DNA of 64,000 bases from Cladochytrium replicatum (Eukaryota; Chytridiomycota; Chytridiomycetes; Cladochytriales; Cladochytriaceae): NCBI GenBank assembly GCA_025526935.1, contig JAHLKD010000029.1, positions 1-64,000 of the forward strand, written 5' to 3'. The number at the start of each line of letters is the position of its first letter. The stretch's first letter is position 1. Below the pieces are notes generated by a model. It made no database searches and was not told where the DNA came from. It was given only the letters and a program-made list of their open reading frames with translations. Made by a program: the position numbers and the translations under genes. This document shows positions 46,053 through 58,715 of this stretch, piece after piece.

Positions 46053-49000
46053 CTATGTCAAAGATTGCGGTGAAGCATCTGCAACGAATGGGCGGCCCCG
46101 CTTGAACCACCACAACCGCAATCTCTCTAATCCATGAGGTCCCTTCACCGCAATAGGAACAACGAAATCAGCCGCGTCGGCGTCGGCAACATATCCAGCC
46201 AAAGTGCGCCGGTTTGTACGGGGATCCCACAACCACACTTGATAGTCCGTTCGAAGTACATATTGCCTTTGACCATCCTGGGCGTAAGGAGTCCGTCCGA
46301 CACGTCCACGCAACTTCGCTAATGGTACCGTTGACGAATTCTCAAGGCTGTAAGAGCGAACAAATCCATCATCGCTCCCAACCACGATGATGCTCTGATT
46401 AACATCCACGAATCGAACCGGAGCTGCTGACGGAGAGAAGACTTGAATGCAGTCACCCGTGGCGATGTTCCATACACGAGTAGTACCATCGTTCGATCCG
46501 GAGACGATCGTACCGCTAAAAGCCTGAACTGCGCTAACTGGTGCTTCGTGTCCCACAAAAACTAGACCTTTCGTTGGGTCATCCAAACTCCATGCGAGAA
46601 GAGCCCCTTTGGGTCCTCCACCAGCAACAACATGGGTTACAGGAGAGCCACCTGCAAATGAGCTGCATAGCACGGTGCCGAGAGTATCTTTGGCCGCGAA
46701 AGTATTGACAAGTCTTCCCGTTCCTGCATCGAAAAGTCTGCTCATACCGTCCAATGATCCGGTCAATGCGAGAATTTGTGAGCCGCGTCCACACAACGCA
46801 ACAGAGCTAACATGGCCAGCATGGCCTTCGAGCAAGAAGTTACTTTTCTCCTCGCCTTTTGACGCTGTATTCACCACAAAAGTACGTGCTGTACCATCAG
46901 TTGACCCGGTCAATACAATAAGTTTCGTTGGTTCGGGTTGAGCATACGAAATACACCGAATCCAGCCAGTGTGCCCACGTAAGGTACTCACAAGCTGAGC
47001 GGTTTTGGCATTCCAAACTTTTGCTGTACCGTCCGTACTACCAGTGATGAAATACGTATTCTCTGTGTTATCGCCATTGCTCAACGCAGGCTCAACCGCT
47101 AAGCACAAAATCAAGTCTTTGTGCGCTTCGGCCTCCTCCCGCGCATCAAGTTGAGACGATCGTATTTGCGCTTCCGCAGACCAACCCTCTTCGGCAGTTT
47201 TCGATAGTGCAAGACTCCAGCGGGACGTCTCAATGTCAAAGACCTTTGCCGTGTGGTCGCCTCCAGCTGTTATGAGTCGGCGAAGATCAGGTGTGAGAGC
47301 CATCCCTCGAATACCGCGGAAATGACCTCCGAATCCATGAACACATTGATAGAGATAAACTCTTTTGGTCGAGAATGACAGTACTGTCGTAATAACGCCA
47401 TCCTCGTCTACTTCAAAATCGTCCGCCCCTTCTTCGTCAGATACAGCCTGGACTACCACATCCCGTGGCTGTATCTGCCAAAGCTTCGCTATTCCGTCTG
47501 CCCCGCATGTGAGTAAAACCGCGCTTTCAAAATTAAGACCTTCAGTTGGTGAAGTCTCTGGGACAGTAGCTTGCTGCTGGGAATCGTCCGCCCCAGGAAT
47601 GTTTCGCGCGCTACTACGTAGATCGGCATTCATATCTTCCTCCTCGCTCTCAATGTCCGAGCCATCGATTTTTTCATCCTCTGGCCCAGAGTGGCCCTTC
47701 AGCTCTTCGGTTGCGATTTTTGTTGCGCTCTCCATAGCTTTGGCTGCAACTGCCGGTGGTGGTGACGAAACAAAAGCCAATCCCGTCATCACACCATCAT
47801 GCGCTTTCACAACATGCAGACATTGTCCACCTAATGCGATGTTCCACAACCGGAATACACCGTCCGAAGTGCCCGTTACGACAAGCTGCGACAAATTAGG
47901 GTGATGACGTATTTGGTTCTGAGGAGCAAATGCAATGCGACTGATCCAGGAGTCTCCTCTTTCAGTGTTCACGTTGTATCGATTCTCGGGGTCGACTTTG
48001 GCGTTTGACGGGACAGGAGCCGATGGACCTGCTGCCATCATTGTCTGAAGGCACCTCCCGGATCCAACATCCCAAATCTACATGAAACTTTTCAGATATA
48101 ACAAGGTGATGAAACAATCTGACAAACCTTGATCATCCCATCGCTGCCGCCAGAAACGAGTCGCCAAAACTCATGACCAAAGGCAAGAGCCGTCACTGCC
48201 CCCATATGCCCACCGAGTTTCCGCATAGCTTTCCCTGTTGTTGTGTTCCAGACAACGATACTTGAATCTTCCGACCCAGTTGCTATGTCGTTTGTCTCTC
48301 CATAGCTTTTTGAAACAGCCATTGATAAGATAGGTCCTGAGTGATAGATACCATCCGCGTCTCGCGCGCCACCGACAAGAGCTTGTACATGGCGACCTTG
48401 TATATCCCAAATATGCGCCGATCCATCACGATGGCCGGTAACGAACATCTTCTTGTTACCCACGGACAATGACTCACTACAGACCACGCCAAAGTCGAGT
48501 TCTTCAATCTCTTCTGCGTACTCGTGGCCGCTATCGGCATCTTCAGCGTTGTCCATTTCGTTGTCGTGTACATCTTCAGCAAGTTCGTCTGGCGCAAATG
48601 TTACCTCAAAATCATCAACGTTGTCAAACACAATGACGCCAGAGTGCTCGGGACCATCCGACGCTGGTTGCGGCTTCTGCAAATCGGAGCTCGATCCAAA
48701 TTTTCGAGGCGTATTAGTCACTGGTGGCATCATATCATGAAGTAGTTGGGCAGAGTCAATACTCCAAATTCTGACATGGCCGTCATCGCCTGCAACAACA
48801 ATCTTGCGCGGATCGTCGACGGGAAATATCAAACTGCGTATGACCAATCCCCTCGTCGCTGACTGGTAAGGCGAATCATCTCTCTCTGCAATAGCTATCC
48901 GTGCGTCAAGACGAGCAACGCACTCCCCAGTTTCCAGATCCCAGACACGAACGACACCTAGTTCGTCACCAGTTGCACTTATGCTTCTTGCTGCATTGGG

Positions 49001-52000
49001 AGGTGAAGTTGCAACTGCAGTAATAGCTGTCGTGTGTCCTCTCAATGTTCGAAGCTCAGCACTCCATCTTCCCCGTCTTGCTCCTCGTACAACGTCGATG
49101 CCGATCCCATTCGGTTCCTTTGGTGGTTCTCCTGGTAATTGACCGTTTGAACGAAGCATTAATTGCTTCAGTGAAATTCCCTGTGGCAAAAATATCTGGG
49201 CCCATCGATATATTTCCCAAGGATGTTTTGCCAGGAATGGACCAAGTTCCATCAAAGCTCTCTCCGAATCATAACACAGTCGGCGGGTAAGAGCGGCCGC
49301 CCGTCTGTATGTTGGTAGTTCCTCTAGCAACCGGAAGTGTTGTGGGGTCGCTGCCAAGTTAAGCAATTTCGATTCTTGGGTCTGCCGACCGTTCCTCCCT
49401 CGAGAAGAATCCAAACCAGAAGTAGAGGTCATTATAACACCTGCAATGGAGCACATTTCGTCATCAGTGGGGATCCACCGCCTGCGGAGGTCCTGAAGCG
49501 AGCGAATCGCCTTCAAGGGACCGCCATCATTACGATTTGCGAAAATGTGAATAAGTTCCAACCACCGCAGAATCTTGGAAGTGGAAAAGACATCCAGCAA
49601 ATTCAACAATATGCTCGGGTACAGTGCGTAGAGCTGTTGAACACTGGCAGGCAGCACTAGTTGTGCAGCTGGTGTTCCTCTCCCCATTGAGGGTAAAATA
49701 GGTGACCCATTAAACTTGGTTCGGGCTGGAGAATTTCCTGATGCTGATGCAAGTGCACGCAAGCCAATCAAAGGTGACGAACTGGTTGGAAACAAGCTCA
49801 TTGCAGCTCCCATCGAACGCCTTGGCGTGCCTGTCGCAGTGCCGCTTATAGGAAACGGCGGAGAGGTGGATGTTGAAGATGCGAGAGACACTACAGATCC
49901 GCCTGATTGAGCGAGAACTCTTGATGTTAGAAATCCGGCAGAGTGAGCATTCTCTCCACCTGGCACTGATAGAGCACGCAAAGACAGAGAGGTATTGGTT
50001 TTCGGTAACCCTTGAATGTTCAATAACGTATCGGACTCAACATGTTCATCCTCATCAACAACTTGGCGCACGTATGTTTCGTCATCCGACTGCTCATCTT
50101 CAACATAATCCCATAATTCCTCATCAGCTTCTCCAAATAGATACGAGGAGATCCCAAGGAAGCCGGACTTAAGCGGATCAGAATCAACGGCCAGTTCATC
50201 ATCATCGATGCCATAGAGCTTTACGATACTTGAAAATTCATCCACAACAGCTGTAGCAGCATGACTACCTGTATCTGAGGCGATAGCCCTCGCTGCGCTC
50301 AAAATAACTTGAGTACGGTGCATCCGCTTCAGCTGTCGAGTTCTCCATTTATTAGATCTTCGCTGACGAATTCCAGCGCGATAAGTAGCGGAGAAGCCCG
50401 TGTTAGGTGTCAGACACTTGGTTAGATGAGTTAAGAAGTGCTTGATTGCGTAAGCAAGCTCCAATGGAACTTCGAGCATACCGCTAACTTCGGCCCTGGA
50501 GGCAAAAAGCTTAGACTTCAATATCTCCAGACATCGTTCAGCTAGCACCAGATGCTGCCTTTGCTGATCTTCAAAAAGGCTGAAAGTTATCTGCTCCCGC
50601 GAAATAAGCGTGGGGTGAAGTGAAGACGGCAGGTATGCTCCGGAACGTTCTTTGTCTCTCATGAACATCGAGAATTCGGAATGGGCGATTTTAACAGTTC
50701 CGGTATCTGCATCCACAACTGTGAAAGAAGTAGAATTCAAGCACCAGATCGCCTTGCGTACATCATCTTCCGTCAAGCGCGTTAATGTCGCAAGAAGCTT
50801 AATGGGCACCGGTTCTTGCAGAACGTCAATTGTCCAAAGCACCTGTTGAGTAATCTCCAGATCAACGAGCTCCAGGGAGTTGAGTACAGCGATATCGCTG
50901 TTAGCAGATATTGGTACGTTGTCAACTTCCACAATCGGGCTAGGCGGTGTGATGGTTCGCATATTCTTAATGTGAATACTAGAACTAGCTGTCGACCGTC
51001 TCCGACTTCCGGGTGTCGCCGCTGTGCTTACAATCTGGGGAGGAGTTGAAGGTGGTGACTGTAATTGTTGCAATTGGCTGGAGGTAGGAATCCGTGCAAT
51101 GAGTCTGGTAAGCTCATGCACGTCAGGATTCTCGCTCGACGCCGCCATTTTAATCAAACCAAGAAGATCATCAAGAGACTGCAAACTGCTACCATTCTCG
51201 ACCGTGCTCCGCTGTTCGGAAACCAGTTGGAAAGATCGATCTAGGAACGAAGAGTTCCCAGATGTGGTTCGGTAGTTTGCGGAAGAAGTTTTCCATGAAT
51301 GTATGCTTGTAGCGAAGCTGTGCCAGATAAGGCCATCTAGATCCTGCGGTATTTGCAAGACGTGCTCAGTAGCAATCGCTCGATCATTGATGTGGGCAAG
51401 AATTTTGGCAGCAAATGTGAGCCACAACCAGTTTCCATCAGCCCTTGTCACAAGTTCAGCTATAGGTCCTTCCTTCTGATGTTTCACTTCCAGCGTTGGC
51501 CACCCATCCAACTTTTTCTGTAGAATTTTGAAACAGTATCTCTGCATATCCAGCTCTTGCTGAAACTGATCCCAAACAAGCGGAAAGACAAATCCAGTCG
51601 GAAGATTGGATGCCTCGATAAGTAATTTTTGCGATGGATGCCGGTTTGATGTTACCAAAAACTTGATATGTGTCGGAAGATACTTCGATTCCGCTTTCAA
51701 TAGAGACAAGAAGGATGAACGGTGTCTGTTTGAAAGCTTTCCTTCCTCGAAACCATCTAGGACGAACATACATGCCTTTGTTGATTTGCCATCTTCAATA
51801 TCCGCTTTTTCATCCAATTGAATTTGCTTCAACATCATAAACGGATCGGTGATGAGCGTTTGAAATGCAGTGACCCATCCTTTGTCCGAGATTTCGTGCT
51901 CATCCGGATCTTCGGACGACTTTTGTCGGATCATAACATGATACAACTGTTTCCTAAATTCCTCATCGCGAGCAGCAAGCTGGAACGCCCATGTCTGAGC

Positions 52001-54606
52001 CAACTTGCTCAAGTCCTTCAGTCGCCCGCCAAGCCCGACATAGGCATGACCGGCAACTGACATTGTGCCTCGATGATCGTAATCCCCGTGATAATGCGAC
52101 AGCAAAGCTGAAAGGGTTGATTTCCCAGAACAAGTAGGCATTGAAAGCCATAACACCCTTGTTGCTGCTCCCTCCGAGCGAGACGAAGTGTTGTTTGCTT
52201 TATCGATTTGGTCAGTAACCCATCGAATCGAATCTTCCTTCGACTCATTTAATTCCGACCTGAGCAAGTATTGTTGAAGTTCGTCCGCGAAGGATACTGG
52301 CTCCAACCACTCCTCCAGCTCTTTCAGCATTTCAGTCGGGGGAGGGATATCATCAGTCATCTGAGAACTATTTTCTACATTTGCAAGCTCAATCGTCGCT
52401 TCGACCGCGGCGAAGAGTCCTCCATGTTTGAATATCCACCGACGGAACTGAGCTACTGATACCACACCATCCCGTGTTCGATCGATGGCAATGAAGAATC
52501 GCCGCTCAAAGTCAGATTCCCACTTTCCGTCATCAGAGATTACTTCAAGTAAGCTCTTAGCATCCATCTTCTTAACCGCAACTGAGCTACTTCCGAAAAT
52601 TGGATCACTTTGACATCGTCGAACAATGTACTGTCGAAGCGCTCGAACCACTGTGGAAGTCTTCTCCACTTCCAGGAGTCGCCCAAATCCCCAGAATACG
52701 CGACCTTCGTTGACATCTTTCGACACGAACGCTCCACCCTTTTTCATAAATGCACCTCCCTCAAGAATAGCTGGGAATGCCGCCTGCATATTCGCTTGAG
52801 CTTCGTCAAACTTTTGCCAAATCGACTTTATTGGTCTCGCAGTATCTGTATCTAAAACGCCATCCAGCTGCATGTAATCGGGCCGTAAGTTCAAACCGGA
52901 ACACACAATACTGATTGAACGCTTACCGACATCCTCATTTGCCTCGACAGAACGGCAATCTCGTCTAAAGAATCGACCGCGAAGCCAAGTGTCTCCACAG
53001 CTTCAGTTGCGAGAGCAAAATAGAGCCCCAGGCTGACGCTGTCTTTCACTACTTTCCGTCTTTCCGAGCTATGCACTTCGTCGATGCTAAAACCCGTCAG
53101 ATCACGGAGACGATGCAAACACTCTCCAGCTCTCTTTGCACCGACAAACAAGTTGAAAAGTTCGCCAGACTGTTGAAGCGAAACTGCATCATCTGTGCCA
53201 ACCGAGCTCTCCAACTGAACCGTTTGCCAGTCAGATATCCGTTGAACATGGGCATTGACCATGGCCTTTCCAAGATCAGCAAACACCCCTGATACTTCAT
53301 CACAAAGTGGAGCGATTCGTCGAAGCTGACCCAATACACCGACCACTACTCGGGCATTATCGGTGCTCGAAACAAAGCTGTTTCTGTCTCCATCCCCAGC
53401 AATCATTTGCACGAGTTTGCTTGAAAGCAAGGATATTCGAGGGATTGCAAGGATCGAATGAATTGTTCGTCCAAAGTTGCGGTCCACATGGTTTTGTTCT
53501 GAATGAATGGTTTTGGCGATTGATCTGAGTCTGATTTCCGGGGATGTGTTTCCGTCAATCGAAGCCCGCAATATCCACGTCCCCGTTGGGCCAGTCGCGT
53601 GAAGTGTGAGAGTTGGAAATGTCTCTGCTTCGAAAGTCGCAAACTCTTGGAGCGTGGTCTTTGGATCCACTCTAACGTACTCTCCAAATGTAAAATCATA
53701 CTTTTCAGATATAATTTCGTGCGCTTCGCCTTTCCAGCAAACCTGATGCAAAATCCGTCATTAGTTGCAGAATGGTGTTGAACAAGCATCAGGTACCTGG
53801 AAGTACTTCACAATATCAGCAACAAGATCTGTCCCATCGAGTGGAAATGCAAAAGACGCCTCTTCTTCGTCGGCTGAATCGACCTCTCGCTCTATGATCA
53901 CATTCCACACACATTGTGGCAAGTGCACCCCAATTTTGGCAGTGGCCCCTCCTTGGTCTGCCAGATTTCTAACGAATATTTTTTCCTCCTTCAGCAGCGG
54001 TATTACTCGCCCTGATTTTGGGTCCACAAAGAGATAGGAAAGGTACACTTCACTATCTCCCGTTGCAAAACATTCTGCATCAAGCACATATCCACCAGCG
54101 GCTCCTCCATCAACCGTGGACGATGCGGCAGTGGAAACACTACTAAGACCGGCATTACTCGATCTTCTTCGCCATCGCATCCCCAGTCTCCCATCCCGAG
54201 TGACATTTAGTGAGCGCGACTCATTTCGATCGAGGCTAACCGGCTCCACCGACTTTCGCGACATTCTATCTGACCCATGCACGTCTCCAATTCTCGAAGA
54301 AGCGATGGATGCGGTGTCCGTACTTGCAGAAATGGAGCGTAGTAGCTGAGGCGGTGCCAAATGGTTTTCGGACGAGGGGACATGAGGCCCGTGAACTATA
54401 AGAGCACGGACTTGAGAGAGCGTGAGATGTGCGACTTTGTCGTAAGGATATGTTGTGATGACGAATGATGGGTCCGCTTCAGACACCAATTGCACCACTG
54501 TCTCGATAGTTGGATTGCTCACGGTCGTCTTTCGGGCCTTCAAAGAGCTCGTTGACGAGGAGCTTGCACCTCCGGCTCGACCGAACCATTGCTTTAACGC
54601 AGACAT
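46053..54606 (-). CDS. NACHT-WD40 (NLR-like STAND) protein, 2796 residues
   Basis: Four exons (54606-53797, 53742-52927, 52867-48128, 48077-46053), phase-0 introns of 50-59 bp. Residues 1-540 are an unrecognised N-terminal region rich in helices in its second half. Near residue 650 is a degenerate EF-hand-like loop (DRTRDGVVSVAQF). At about 790 a P-loop (LWLSMPTCSGKSTL) and later a Walker B-like MFVLDGFEEG and LVTSNRHPS identify a NACHT NTPase. The first P-loop Gly is replaced. From about 1780 to the end there are about 12-14 WD40 repeats, such as VVRVWDLETGECVARL, SIVVWNTTTGKAMRKLGGH, TAKVWNAKTAQLVSTLRGH and TTRVWNIATGDCIQVF. In such proteins WD repeats sense and NACHT oligomerises to activate the N-terminal effector. 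The effector type is not recognised. Confidence 0.9.
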
Positions 54607-56002
54607 TGAAGGAATACTGCCTAATTCCTCTTATCTGTCAATGCAAGCGTGTTCGTCAGCATACGTAAAACTGAAGAGAATTCCACATGATTTATTGAAA
54701 CGGAATCATTCTGTTGCCATGACGCTCTCTAACTGGCTCACCTTCCTCCTCCGTTTCTCCTCTACGATGAGCAGGGTTTGCTCACAGAAGTTGGGTGTGG
54801 CTGGTGGGAACTGATTTGATTCAGGCAGGTTAATGAAACAGTCTATTTGATATCCACAATTGTGGAAGCCAGCCAGCGTGACCAAATAACATCCGTACTG
54901 TTTAAGGATTCTCTTGGGCGGAACTCACTCTGCATGTGTGAACATGTGGGACGTGTACAAAACCGGACATTTGCGTTAAGTTTCGGGAAACTGTTATTGC
55001 AGAGGTCGATACTTATACAAATCAACTCATATTTGATCCCGAATTTCACGATCCACTTACGCGAACTATATTGGTGGTATGCTGCATAAAGGACTGCAAA
55101 TACCATGTCTACAGAACTTCGCTATTCAAAGTTGTTCCGCCAAACAAGGTTCCCAGAGGCCAACTGTGACAACATGTTTGAAATTGAAGAGTTCGTAATA
55201 AGGCGGAGGACGGGATTTTGTGCGTTTCTTCACTGGGCTGGGAGAACTGGCAAGTACCTGAACTGGTTCTCCCGGTCTCCTGGTTGCCTTCGCTTGCTTG
55301 ACATCGTGAAGTCACTTCACCCAAGAATGAAGACCAATCGGCACACAGGTCTTCTGAAGATTCTGAAGAGCCACGGTGGGGACCTTCCAAGAACATCTTT
55401 CATCTCCGCATCTCGGAGCTGTATCGGAAGATACAGAAAAAGAAGTGGACAACCGTAAGGAGAAGATATTTCCACGATCACGACGGCTTTTACGATAGCT
55501 GGGGCGAAAGGTCTAGATCACGACCACTACGACAACAGGTCTACCTGCTCTGTAACGAACTGCACGCCCATCTGTCGGCTCATTGGTCAAACTACAAATC
55601 GCAAAGATCAGGAATCTATTATTCCTTCAACGCAACCAGCAACCATCTACATCCGGTACTCCAAGCTCTTCAACTTCTCCTCACGAGCACGGACCTTCGC
55701 CTTCTCAGAGTCAGGGGTGTACCTTGAAACAGAAGAAACAATTGATCAATAACAGAAACAATCAAATATGTGTTTTGCATCGCCACGATAGTCTTCCAAA
55801 ATCCTGCAAATAATATTACTGCAATCGGTCTCCTTCGTTTCGTTGGTAATAAACCATATCCAAAGCAAACCAGAGACTGACATGCCACAGCTCCAATCGC
55901 ATGCAAAAAAATCCATTGTGCTCCCCGAGCAAACTATCTGTTTTCCTTCGACCAACTTTTGCTAACTACACGGATCTCATCAAGTCATCTCGGAGAGTCT
56001 AC
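54607..56002. other. Region with unassigned open stretches
   Basis: Promoter side of the NACHT-WD40 gene plus about 1 kb without a clear gene. A plus-strand frame at 55105-55458 (117 codons) and an overlapping plus-strand open stretch at about 55320-55729 (NIFHLRISELYRKIQKKKWT, HAHLSAHWSNYKSQRSG) look protein-like but lack a consistent start and splice structure. They may be remnants of one gene. No family was recognised. Confidence 0.4.
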
Positions 56003-56290
56003 TTACGATCCCCACATGTTCCAGTAGAGGAATGCGACCCACGCGATGACCGGGTATGCAGCACGGTAGCGGTACTTTGTCCACAGGACATCGACAAGGT
56101 CACCAACCGTGTTCTTGCCGGTGAGAGTGTTGACCGCAGGCAAGTATGTTTTGAAGTTTGCCCATGAGAAAGCGGGGACAGCTTGCTGCGATGACGAGGT
56201 GCTGTTGTTTCTGACGACAGCTGAGCGGAACAGCGGCTGTGCGCGGGCGATCGAGCGGCGTGCAGCGGCGAGACCCAAAGCAGACGACAT
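56003..56290 (-). CDS. Small mitochondrial-type membrane protein
   Basis: 95 residues from the ATG at 56290; the in-frame ATG at 56338 is less likely. The N-terminus (MSSALGLAAARRSIARAQPL) is rich in Ala, Arg and Ser without acids, typical of a cleaved matrix-targeting presequence. After a Ser-rich linker come NTLTGKNTVGDLVDVLWTKY and a single hydrophobic span (AAYPVIAWVAFLYWNMW) at the very end. It resembles small respiratory-chain or ATP-synthase accessory subunits in build, but I cannot name the family. A strong donor-like GTAAGT overlaps the stop. Splicing there to an AG about 65 bp on would still stop at once, so the product is the same. Confidence 0.6.
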   Translation of the reverse strand: MSSALGLAAARRSIARAQPLFRSAVVRNNSTSSSQQAVPAFSWANFKTYLPAVNTLTGKNTVGDLVDVLWTKYRYRAAYPVIAWVAFLYWNMWGS

Positions 56291-56768
56291 ATCTGTGCTA
56301 AGGGAAAAAGCGGAGTGGCAGTGCAAGTAGGCGGACACGTGATGCTGGGTGCTGTGATAAATGTTGAAACTTCACGATCACTGGGCAGTTCAATGACCAG
56401 AATGATGGCGAGCAGTCTATTCAGTAACCAAAAATCAGAATGGCTAAGCGTGGTTGCGAATGGAGTTTTGCCAGCTCTTATCGTTTTACTATATGTTTGA
56501 AGACCAAAAGCTCTTGAATGCCCAAAAAGCGCTTGCCTTACTTCAATTTTACCCGTACATCCTGCTCTAATTTGCTCCCTCCCCGCAACTTATGTAATAC
56601 GATCACTTCTTAGGCCACTCACTCTATGATCTGCGCAAAGATGAAGTGATCGTGGGAGCAATCTTTATCTCAACCCCCACCGAAACAAGCCCGAAAGTCC
56701 ACACGTGCCCATCTTTCCTTAAAGAGCTCTGAGGTCCCTCGAAATCGCCATCCTATTCGCACGAAATC

Positions 56769-57131
56769 ATGAGCTCGACGGTAAAAGAAGTGTATCACAC
56801 ACGTGAGAACTTTGTCACTTACAGCCCTATCACTCCATCTCAGCACCTTTGTTTACAGAACGACAACGGCATACAATGCCGAGATGCAGCCAAGAAAGGA
56901 GTCATTCGCAGCTTAATTTCACGTGAAGCAGAAAGCGGTAGGTCCAATTCTTCTTCCGTCTCGAAGCCTTTTGACAACAATTCTCACTCAAACAGTTCCC
57001 GCCGCCGTTGTGAGTGGTTATATTCTAAACATCAGCTTGATGACAACGAACGGAGGATTTCAGCACGTTTGAGAATGTTGACAATCGAGTCTTCATGTTG
57101 GGAAAGAAAATGTAAGCACTGGCCCTGTTAA
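56769..57131 (+). CDS. Hypothetical protein, possibly spliced
   Basis: ATG-initiated frame of 120 codons in the divergent position to the mitochondrial-type gene. It starts MSSTVKEVYHTRENFVTY and is Ser/Asn-rich. A good intron (GTAGGT at 56939 to AAACAG at about 56996) could instead join the first part to another frame reading VPAAVVSGYILNISLMTTNG. Codons there look equally plausible, and a frame break would follow. No domain recognised. The rest of the gap to 57709 has no supported gene. Confidence 0.3.
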   Translation: MSSTVKEVYHTRENFVTYSPITPSQHLCLQNDNGIQCRDAAKKGVIRSLISREAESGRSNSSSVSKPFDNNSHSNSSRRRCEWLYSKHQLDDNERRISARLRMLTIESSCWERKCKHWPC

Positions 57132-57719
57132 GTTGAAAAGAGTATTGATTCTTTCCTGGCTTTCAACAGTTTAAGCTGAAGCTAATGAGGACGGACTCGT
57201 CGGAATTTATTGCGCTCATGTCTTGAATTTAGGCGGAGGGATGGTCAAGTTGGGCGGGGATGAGAGCACTTTTGGGTGAGGATGACACATGACCATGTTT
57301 GATTGCACAGTCCTGAAGTTCCCACGTTCCGTCATCGTTTTAGACCATCTGAAGAGCAGATCATATCGCCCATCAATCTGTTGTATTTTCAAACATTACA
57401 GCAGCGTATGAGGCATATGTTGGCGGACACAGTGATTGACTCTTGAGCGAAAGCACACAAATTTTCGAAGTTAAATCAAGTCGTTGGCAATGCACATAAA
57501 CCGTTTTGTTCCAGTAATAATATATTCAGATAACTCGGATACATATTTAGAAAGAATAGTTGTGCAAGACGACTGGAAAACAGCCAAAAAAGCACGATAA
57601 TGTAAATGACAAATATATGCGCGATTAAGTCCAGCTTGTTGGTTGGTAGGAACGAAATAGGCTTGAGAACAGTGAAACGGCAAGTCATGAATCCCAACAC
57701 AGCCAGAAAATGAGAGTTG

Positions 57720-58562
57720 GTGTATGCTTTTTACTCAAAGTTGTCCCTAACCACCAGCTTGATGTTCAGTTTAAGGACTTCTCGAAACTCTTCGACAGCT
57801 TCTCAATCTGTTCAAACGACTTGCTCCGGATTGTGGGACAGGGAAAATGGAAGGACTTCACGATTACCGGGTACTACGACCTCAACTGCCGCCAGGGCTT
57901 CGAATTGGAATGTGCGTATTCGAACAAGCCGGCCAATGTATGGATCTTAAAGAATGGTGAGTAGGGAAGGAAACACAATTGAAAATTTCCTCTTCGTTGT
58001 GACAATTATGATCCCGAAGATTATGTTCTGTCTTACTCTCTAAATGATGGTGAACTTGTTCGTGCTGATATGTCCTGCAAACCTGTTGCAGATTGCGAAA
58101 TTTCATCCAGCGACGTGCTCGCCAGGGATGACACGAAGCTCTTTGTCAACTTCCCGATCGGTTCGAGCGACTTAATCCAGCATTCTCTCTATCTTGACCG
58201 TAATTCAGGTGGATGGGAGGGCTGTTCAGTGATCAAAATCCAGCTGTGAAAGCAAATAATCAGAAAATTGGCTTCTACCTTTGCGTGGAAGGAAATCCCG
58301 TCCAACGTCGCTTTTGTGCTCGCAGACAACTTTGAAAGCTTTTTGACAAGCATCTCGATAGGTTCAAGGACTTACCCACGGCATTGACCGTGATTCGGCG
58401 TATCCATCATAGTTGATGAACAACCCCCTAGATAGGTTCAAGCAACTTACCCTCGGCATTGACCGTGGATCTGCGTATCCATCATATTTGATGAACGGAC
58501 CCCCCTTGTGAACGAGATGATCCAAAATTTCGTCAGCTTCGCGCACAAAGGGCTCTGACTTC
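57720..58562 (+). pseudogene. Array of decayed ppsA C-terminal fragments
   Basis: At least four diverged pieces of the PEP-synthase C-terminal domain lie in tandem on the plus strand. Each aligns to the block [29 protein letters not shown] of the intact gene (about 61550-61640, minus). Piece 1 (57735-57960) reads FKDFSKLFDSFSICSNDL, then GKWKDFTITGYYD, then RQGFELECA and ILKNG followed by a retained intron donor. Piece 2 (about 58050-58235) reads CEISSSDVLARDDTKLF and FPIGSSDLIQHSLYLDRNSG. Piece 3 (about 58285-58400) reads IPSNVAFVLADNFESFLTSI. Piece 4 (about 58431-58562) reads QLTLGIDRGSAYPSYLMN and NEMIQNFVSFAHKG. Stops and frame breaks prevent any product. The retained intron edge points to DNA-level copying, not reverse transcription. 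Confidence 0.82.
58357..58495 (+). repeat. 74-bp-period duplication inside the ppsA fragment array
   Basis: GATAGGTTCAAG...ATTGACCGTG...CGTATCCATCATA...TTGATGAAC occurs at 58357-58421 and again at 58431-58495 with a few substitutions. Both copies correspond to the SNDLTQLTLGLDRD part of PpsA, so this is a local duplication of a gene fragment. Confidence 0.8.
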
Positions 58563-58715
58563 AAATATCAGTACCTTTCAGAGACCTTTAAATTTGTAAA
58601 TTGCAAAACAAGACTGGCGCATTCCCACCTTCTTATCTTTAACCTCACCGTCCCAAAATTGCTCAGTTCCTAGTCAAAAAACTGCATCCAGTCACTGTCG
58701 TTCAATCCTGAATTT

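Noticed and set aside
47365-47904. 179-codon plus-strand Ser-rich frame
   Set aside because: Antisense of the WD40 coding region.
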